64,000 bases of DNA. It comes from Muscardinus avellanarius (taxonomy: Eukaryota; Chordata; Mammalia; Rodentia; Gliridae). Below the pieces are notes generated by a model. It searched no databases, was not told where the DNA came from, and saw nothing but the letters and a program-made list of their open reading frames with translations. The position numbers were made by a program, and so were the translations under genes. The stretch spans positions 60,764,894 to 60,828,893 of the forward strand of contig OY726574.1 of the NCBI GenBank assembly GCA_963383645.1. Direction: 5' to 3'. Below are positions 57,798-64,000 of this stretch, piece after piece. Positions within the stretch are counted from its first letter, which is position 1; each line of letters starts with the position of its first letter.

Positions 57798-59335
57798 TTA
57801 TAATTCTTTTAAAATCACAGATAAAATGAATATAAAAATAATATGTGTAATAATGGATCCAGCCTGCATTACAGTTGTCTCTATACCAAGACAACCATAC
57901 CGTATAACTACAAATATTTTTTATAGAGGAAGACGCACCTAAGGCAAAAATGCTTAGGGCTCATAAAAGTAAGAATGGGGCCCTGAAACGGACTCACAGA
58001 TCCTGGAACTCACTGTACCCCAAGCTCACTGCAGCCCTAGGGATAGCACAGCATGGAGAACTCACAGAACTCTGAAATCAGAGCGCCCAGAGACAACTCA
58101 GGTCAAGTACCCCTAAGTCAGCACTGTGGTTCCATAGCACCCATGAATCCATTTCAACCCAAATCAACACCTGATTTGGGGTGAAATCAAATAGCCCTGA
58201 TTTCATAACACCCTGAAATTACATCACTCCACTCTAATATGCCCTTCCTGGGCCATTGACTTGAGGTCAATATTAAATATCAATATTGCACTCATATTTA
58301 AAGACCTAATTAATGGCAGAAATGTCATTTTTACTGCTAAGTTGGTATTGCTGACCTACTCCAACATTGTTTATGTTCTATTTTTATGCAAGAAAAGATA
58401 ACACCTTTTATTGTACACTACTCTGTTCGAGAAAATGTGTACATCTCTGTGGCGTGGAAAAGCCTGAACTTGGGAGTTAGAGGAGTCTGATTCATTTGTA
58501 ACATTTATTTAATGCTAAATTTCAGGTTTATTACTAAACTGGTCTAAGACTCATGCTTTTTGCCTGCAAAATGAAGCCACTTATTTTTAGTTTTCATGTG
58601 CTTAAAATTAAACATGGGCAACTTGTCGGTACGTGACTGATACCCAGTATTCACTCAATAAATAATCATGGTCACTTAACAGAAATGCCCAGAACATGAC
58701 CTGTTTCAAATTAGTGATTTCCGGAGTTTATATAACTTAAGGAAAAAAGTCTGCAATAATTAGAAAGTAAAAAAAAAAAAGTCCCCTAAGGTGTGTTTAA
58801 TAATGTGAGACACATAATTTGGTAGGAAATGAATGAATTAGGAAGATCTCTATGGCTTACGAAAGGTTTCATTTTTATACATGTATCATGCATAGCAATT
58901 AAAGCACCTTGTAAATTTCAATGACATTTTGCATAAATCTAAAACACCTGGATTTTCTTCAAGTGGAAAAAGTAATCCAGTAAAAAACAAAGCCAAGATG
59001 TATATTGATGGGGATCTGCTCAGTTATCATTCCTGGACCGACACATGATTTTGAACATCTGCCTTATGCTTTTTATTACTGAAGAGTCAGTTGAAAATGA
59101 GGTGGTCTCTCCATTCCCAGACCTCACGTCTTCCTGGGAGAGGCAGACAGCGGCTTGGACAGGACGCACAGCAGTGGCGTGTTGGTGGATGTTCGTCACC
59201 TCATCTTGTTTTGTAAGCATCATATGCTATTTCAGATAGTGTGGACCGCTCTGGAGAAAAGGAAATCCAGTGTAATGACGTACATGGTCTATGGGGCAGA
59301 GGTGTTGCGGGGGAGGCAATTTCTCTCTTAAATTT
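57798..59335. other. Intergenic, no feature recognised
   Basis: AT-rich unique-looking DNA without a supported gene or young repeat. Confidence 0.5.
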
Positions 59336-59812
59336 TCCAACCGAGGTATCCATCAACAGATGAATGGATTGCAAAAGTATGGGAAATACACACAATGGGA
59401 TTCTACTCAGCAATAATGAAGAGCAAAATGATGTCATTTGCAAGAAAATGGAAGGACCGGGAGAACATTATGTTATGTGAGATTAGCCAGTCATAGAAAG
59501 TGAAGGGTCATGGTTTTCTCTAATGTGTGCAAGCTTGGGAGTAATGGAGATGCCAGAGGGGCTCCAGATAGTGGGGGGGGGGCTCAGCTGAGCCAGGGAA
59601 GAGGTCTAGGGAAAGACTGAGGCTCATCAGTGGAAATACGACCATCGACTCTATACAGATGTGAATATACCCATATCAATTCCAGTGCTCTGTATTGGGA
59701 AGGGGGAGATGAGGAGGTGGGGGACCCACAGGTGCTGTGGACATGTATGTCATTGGCCACATGATTTATATAATGGTGTGAAACTATACTGCTCTAATAA
59801 AAAATAAAAAAC
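59336..59812 (+). mobile_element. Older L1 fragment (end of ORF2 and 3' UTR)
   Basis: GGTATCCATCAACAGATGAA, GAAATACACACAATGGGATT and GAACATTATGTTATGTGAGA match the L1 ORF2 end. A G-rich block and TAATAAAAAATAAAAA end it. Confidence 0.88.
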
Positions 59813-59853
59813 AGAGAAATACAGATTATTTATTTATTTATTTATTTATTTTT

Positions 59854-60045
59854 GGTGGTACTGGGGTTCCTGGAAGCCCTTCTACCTCCGGGCTAAACTC
59901 CCAGACCTATTTTTTACATTTTTTTTTTAAATTTGGAAACAGGGTCTCCGAAGCCAGTGCGCGCGGCTGGTTTCGAACCTGCGCGATCCTCCTGTCTCTG
60001 CCTCCCGAGTGCGGGGATTACAAGCGTGCGCCACCACGCCCGGCT
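59854..60045 (-). mobile_element. Young B1-dID SINE (palindrome subfamily) with target duplication
   Basis: Antisense copy with GCCAGTGCGCGCGGCTGG and dense CpGs. GAGAAATACAGATT occurs at about 59,813 and 60,050. The (TTTA)n part is its tail. It inserted at the end of the L1 fragment. Confidence 0.93.
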
Positions 60046-60063
60046 CTGAGAGAAATACAGATT

Positions 60064-61160
60064 CTAATTGATTAACAATGACCACATCTTATTTATTCTT
60101 CCCCTCTCAAGCTGCTGCTGCGGGGCAGAGTCTGAGATGCCGTGGACGCTCCGCATCTTTGCACTAAGTCAGCGCACTCGATCACCACACAAGCAGCCAT
60201 CATCGCTGACATGCTCTGATATGTTATTTTTAATAATGTTGCAGATTTACCTTAAGGTACATCGCTCTGGCCGGAAAAACCTTCAATTATTATTGATGTG
60301 AAATGTTACATCAGCATAGGAACTAATTTGATTTGATTCGCTTCTATTGCAAATGACCCGTGAACACGCTTCAAGAAAAATTCTGGTCCACCGAGAACCT
60401 GGTTGCCCCCGAGCCACCACATATGGCATTTAGCATCGCGGGTGTTCAGTTTTAGAAAATTGAAATGCAGGAAAACATTCTCGACACTAAACTCCCCTGG
60501 TCCTGACCCACTCACTGGTGACTGGGGAGAGCACGGGGTCTTGGGGTGTCTCACGGTGGGTGCCTCTTGCTTCCCCTCATGCGCCAGCTAAGAGAGTAGA
60601 GATGAATCTTTTGGTAGAGACAGGGGTGTCTTGAATACATGTGGGGCATAAGGAGGGATTTTATTGGCAGACCGACAGGAGATAAATCACATATCTACCC
60701 CGAAGCTGGAGACCACGGTGTCGCGACGTCCCGCGGACTTGACTGATGGCTGACCACGCCATTGGGTCTGCAGTGCACAGCTCCTCCTGCTTTAGAGCAA
60801 GCCGCGCTGCGGCAGACTTTGTCTTTCGGGGTTCCTTGTTCCAGGAGAGAATTTATGAGGAAATTCTTACTTTTCCCAGTAACACCTATGAATCTGTTTT
60901 CCTCTTCTCTGCCGTATTTCCATTTTAATCCTTGCCTTTAAGGTTTGCCCATAAGAGCTTAGCCTCTTGTTAGGGGGTCTTGGAATCGGAGTAGGAAGGT
61001 GTCATCCCCTTCCGGAGGAGTTAACAAAAGATTTTCATCACAGCCATTGCTAGTTTTAAAGTCCTTACACAGGTGCCATTCTCTCTAGTGCCCCAAATAA
61101 CATCTGTAAGGGTCACTTTGCCCACTCCTAAGGCTCTAAAGCTTTCGAATAAAGAATATT
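60064..61160. other. Intergenic, no feature recognised
   Basis: Unique-looking DNA without a supported gene. Confidence 0.45.
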
Positions 61161-61580
61161 CCAGACAGGCATGGTGGCATACACCTGTAATTCTTATACT
61201 TAAGAGGCTGAGACAAGATAATTACAGCCTCAAGGCCAGCCTCAGCAGCTTGGTAAAACCCTCAGCAACTTAGCTAGACTCTGTTTCAAGAAAAAAAAAA
61301 TAAAAAGCCAGGCATGGTGGCGCATGCTTGTAATCTCAGCATTTGGGAGGCTGAGACAGGAGAATCACGGTTCACAGACAGCCTCGGCTACTTAGTGAGG
61401 CCCTTTGCAGCTCAGTGAGACCCTATTTCAAAACAAAGAATAAAAAAAAATAGGGCTGGGAGTGCAGCCTGAAGGTAGAATGCCCCTGGGTTCCATCCCC
61501 AGTATGGCTATATAAATAAATAATAAATTTAAAAGGCCGGGCTGGGGGTGTGGCTTAATGGTACAGACTATTCCAGGCCC
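61161..61580 (+). mobile_element. Older SINE with nested SINE
   Basis: B1 half 61,161-61,306 and a decayed ID half (61,535-61,580) surround a complete sense copy at 61,307-61,507. Confidence 0.75.
61307..61507 (+). mobile_element. Nested B1-dID-type SINE
   Basis: Sense dimer of the GGTTCACAGACAGCC variant. Confidence 0.87.
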
Positions 61581-62517
61581 CCTTCTAGCTTTAGCACCCT
61601 ATGATTCAACGATTCCATGAAGCGAGTTTCTGGAATCTCCTTCTTGTATCTAACCCACAGCCGTGATTATTTATTTCCACGCATTAACTGCTCGGTTTCA
61701 AGATTTCAACTGCCAAGAGTTGTGCCAGAAAGTGCGGCCTGTTTCCGGCCCTCTGCGGGGGCATCTTTCCCAAGCAGGATTGGACGTGCGGGATCATAGC
61801 TCCCCCAGAATCGCCCCAGGCAATAGTGTGGGAACTCCTGCTCTGGACCGGGCCAGATACCTTGGGGAGACTCCACGGCCCAGGCGGTCACGGCGTGGGT
61901 CTTCATATCAGGATAACAAGTTTCCAAACTGCCCGGCTTTGAGTCTCGCTGGAAAACTCCCACCACGGTCGTATCTCACAGTGGACAGCAGGGGGCGCTC
62001 GGGCTCCAGGATGCCAGCTCCCAAGTCGGGAGGAACAAGAATTTTCAGGTGCATTTTAAATTTTATTTATATATTTTTCCCCTGCCAAGCCAGAAATGCA
62101 CTCTATTTCCTTTAATCAGGCTCATTTGCTTCCTACTGTGTGACTTCAATTGGGTAATAGTCACACTTCTCCCCCTGGCCACTGGGTTTCTGGGAGCAGC
62201 AGCTTTGGGGTTAGATGGATCTGAGCTGGTGTCCCTCCCCGGGCCTCCAGTGCAGACTCAAGGGCACCAATGGCCAGGGAGCTCAAGAGAGGGCCTGGAA
62301 AGGGCTTGCCCAAGGCTGGGTGGAGGCCAGTGTAACAAGGCCGCCTTCCTGGAGCCCGGGGCTGCTGGCTGCAGCCTGCAAAACACAGGGGGCACAGAAA
62401 CAGCCTCCTCGTAGGGTCAGGAGCTCGGGCCCTCTCTCGCTCCCTCCCAAGCCCCAAACCCCATCCTGCTCAAGGGTCAGTCCCAGTCCAGCCAGGGAAC
62501 AGAAACATCCCCAATCT
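61581..62517. other. Intergenic, GC-rich, no feature recognised
   Basis: Contains the longest non-repeat ORFs in this part (up to 150 codons), but none has a recognisable domain or flanking signals. Confidence 0.4.
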
Positions 62518-62712
62518 ATCTAGGCACCGTGGCACACACTGGTACTCCTAGTATGTGGGAGAGTGAGGTAGGAAGATTACAGGTTTGAGGCCAGCCACAG
62601 CAACTCAGTGAGACTCTGTTTAAAAAAAAAAAATTAAAGAACTGGGAGTATAACTCAGTGGTAGAATGCCTCTGGATTGAATCTTCAGTACAACAAACAA
62701 ACAAACAAACAA
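62518..62712 (+). mobile_element. B1-dID-type SINE
   Basis: Sense dimer with a diverged start and a (CAAA)n tail. Confidence 0.82.
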
Positions 62713-63140
62713 ATTGTCCCAAATCCAGCTTCTCACATATGCGTCACCCCACCCCCGCGGCATCCTCATATTTTCTTAGCAGGATTTTACTTCTCACACA
62801 AATCAGACCCGAGGGGAGGAAGGCATGTCAAGATGTCAGGATGTCATGGCGGGTCTTTTGTTCCGTGTTCCTGTGAAACTGAATGAATGTGCTTTTCAAC
62901 TAGACCCAGCCACTGCACCTCTCACAGACTCCATTCTAATGCTAACAGCTCCCTTGTCAGATCTAATAAAATGGGACACATATTGGCATTTCCATTCTTT
63001 GTTAAGATATTTACTTAGGCTGTTTTGTTTATATTTGGGTAGAGGTGGACGGGATTTGGGAGGTCTAGGTCTGAGAGTTAAAATGGTAGTGAGTGGAAAA
63101 TCACTTTGAAGATAAATTGTTCATTGCCTTTTTTTTTTTT
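62713..63140. other. Intergenic, no feature recognised
   Basis: Unique-looking DNA. Confidence 0.4.
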
Positions 63141-63340
63141 GTATCGGTGGTAAATGGATTCAAAAGCATTCTACCTCCAAGCTGTACCCCCAGTTCTTTT
63201 TATTTTTTTATTTTGGAATAGGGTCTCACTGAGTTACTAAAGACCTCACTAACTTGCTGAGGCTGTTCTTAGGCTTGCCATCCTCCTGCCTCAGCCTCCC
63301 AAGCGCTGGGATCACAGGTGCTCACCCTGCACCCAGCCCG
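63141..63340 (-). mobile_element. Old B1-dID-type SINE
   Basis: Antisense dimer, diverged in the ID half. Confidence 0.8.
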
Positions 63341-63804
63341 TGGCCTTTCTCTATGGGGTGCTTTGGACAGTAAGCAACACCTGGGAAGCACCTGTCAGAA
63401 CTCCTAGCAGCCAGAAGGCAGGAAGGCAGGTAGCTTGGTGAAGATGCAAAACTAAAGATATTTAGAAGAGAAGTGGTGTTGAGTATTTCTGTTGGCAATA
63501 TATTTCCTTCATTTTTTTTTTCATGTTTCACAGGCTAGAAGCTTGGAAAGTACATTTCCCTTCTCCCTGGCTAGAAGCCTTTGTGTGCGTGTGAAATCTA
63601 CCAGTGAGATGGCCTCTCTTTATATTTGGAAGGTGGAAGGGTCCTAGAGCCCCTGTGATTCTTCCTCGGTAGGTCCCGGCTTTGCTTTTGAAGGACAGAG
63701 GTTATTTAGAAGCCTCAGCCGGGCCTTCTCCTTTTCCTGGGCTGGCAGGAGGCTGGTGAGCCTACAGCGATTCTCTGTGCAGTTCTGATGGTTGGCAATG
63801 TCAG
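63341..63804. other. Intergenic, no feature recognised
   Basis: Unique-looking DNA. Confidence 0.4.
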
Positions 63805-63880
63805 TGCTCTCTCTGTCTCTGTCTCTGTCTCTCTGTCTCTGTCTCTCTCTGTCTCTCTGTCTCTCTCTCTTTGTCTCTCT
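63805..63880. repeat. (TCTCTG)n microsatellite
   Basis: TCTCTG/TCTC units over about 75 bases. Confidence 0.93.
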
Positions 63881-64000
63881 TGGTACTGAGGATTGAACCC
63901 AGGGGCATTCTACCTCTGAAGTATACCCCAGCCCTATTTTGTATTCTTTATTTTGAAACAGGGTCCCACTTAATTGCAGAGGACCTCACTAAGAAGCTGA
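63881..64000 (-). mobile_element. B1-dID-type SINE, cut by window end
   Basis: Antisense ID half and start of the B1 half; it runs off the right edge. Confidence 0.87.

Noticed and set aside
61663..62115. 150-codon ORF in GC-rich DNA
   Set aside because: No recognised domain, no strong start context or flanking gene signals, and overlapping ORFs on both strands. Left as intergenic.

Overview
The window is nuclear DNA from a rodent, most likely a squirrel-family species (ground squirrel, marmot or similar). The call rests on roughly 60 copies or fragments of a dimeric SINE with a B1 (7SL-derived) left half and an ID-like (tRNA-derived) right half, matching what is described as B1-dID/MEN in sciurids, together with rodent-type L1, MaLR LTR relics and old MIR fragments. 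No prokaryotic features, RNA genes or CRISPR arrays were seen.

Only one host protein-coding gene is supported: an intact single-exon LRRC30 (7280-8185, +, 301 aa). In human this gene lies between LAMA1 and PTPRM; neither neighbour is visible, so the gene sits in a gene-poor interval. The rest is unique intergenic DNA and layers of mobile elements.

Region by region: 0-6.5 kb is SINE-dense with old MIR traces and microsatellites. 6.5-8.9 kb holds LRRC30 and its flanks. 8.9-25.4 kb is intergenic with scattered SINEs, an L1 3' end (9.6 kb) and a minus-strand solo LTR inserted in a SINE (12.88-13.28 kb). 25.5-26.2 kb may be an antisense LTR. 27.1-31.0 kb is a very young, non-coding class I-like LTR provirus with apparently identical 323-bp LTRs, a tRNA-Phe-like primer binding site, a 44-bp minisatellite of about 17 units and a vestige of gag/pro, inserted into a SINE with a 5-bp target duplication. 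31-45 kb is mainly unique DNA with three antisense MaLR LTRs, two of them broken up by later SINE or L1 insertions. 45.7-52.1 kb is a full-length L1 with a complete 5' UTR, mutated ORF1 and ORF2, and a probable 3' transduction, bounded by a 15-bp target duplication.

The most unusual item is at 52,943-55,262: a 2.3-kb composite retroposon made of a 91-bp GC-rich VNTR, an A-rich linker, a middle domain, a second VNTR with alternating 50-bp monomers, and an L1-3'UTR-like 3' module with AATAAA and an A-rich tail. A perfect 13-bp target duplication at an L1-endonuclease-type site bounds it. Its architecture resembles that of hominoid SVA/LAVA, but it shows no sequence relationship to them that I can recognise. 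Related 3' ends occur at four other places in the window. The remainder to 64 kb is intergenic with SINEs and L1 fragments.

There is no operon-like cooperation between genes. The functional logic is parasitic: L1 supplies the machinery whose signature (TT/AAAA target, A tail, long target duplication) marks the SINEs and the composite element, while the LTR provirus lacks coding capacity and must have been moved by another retrovirus-like element.
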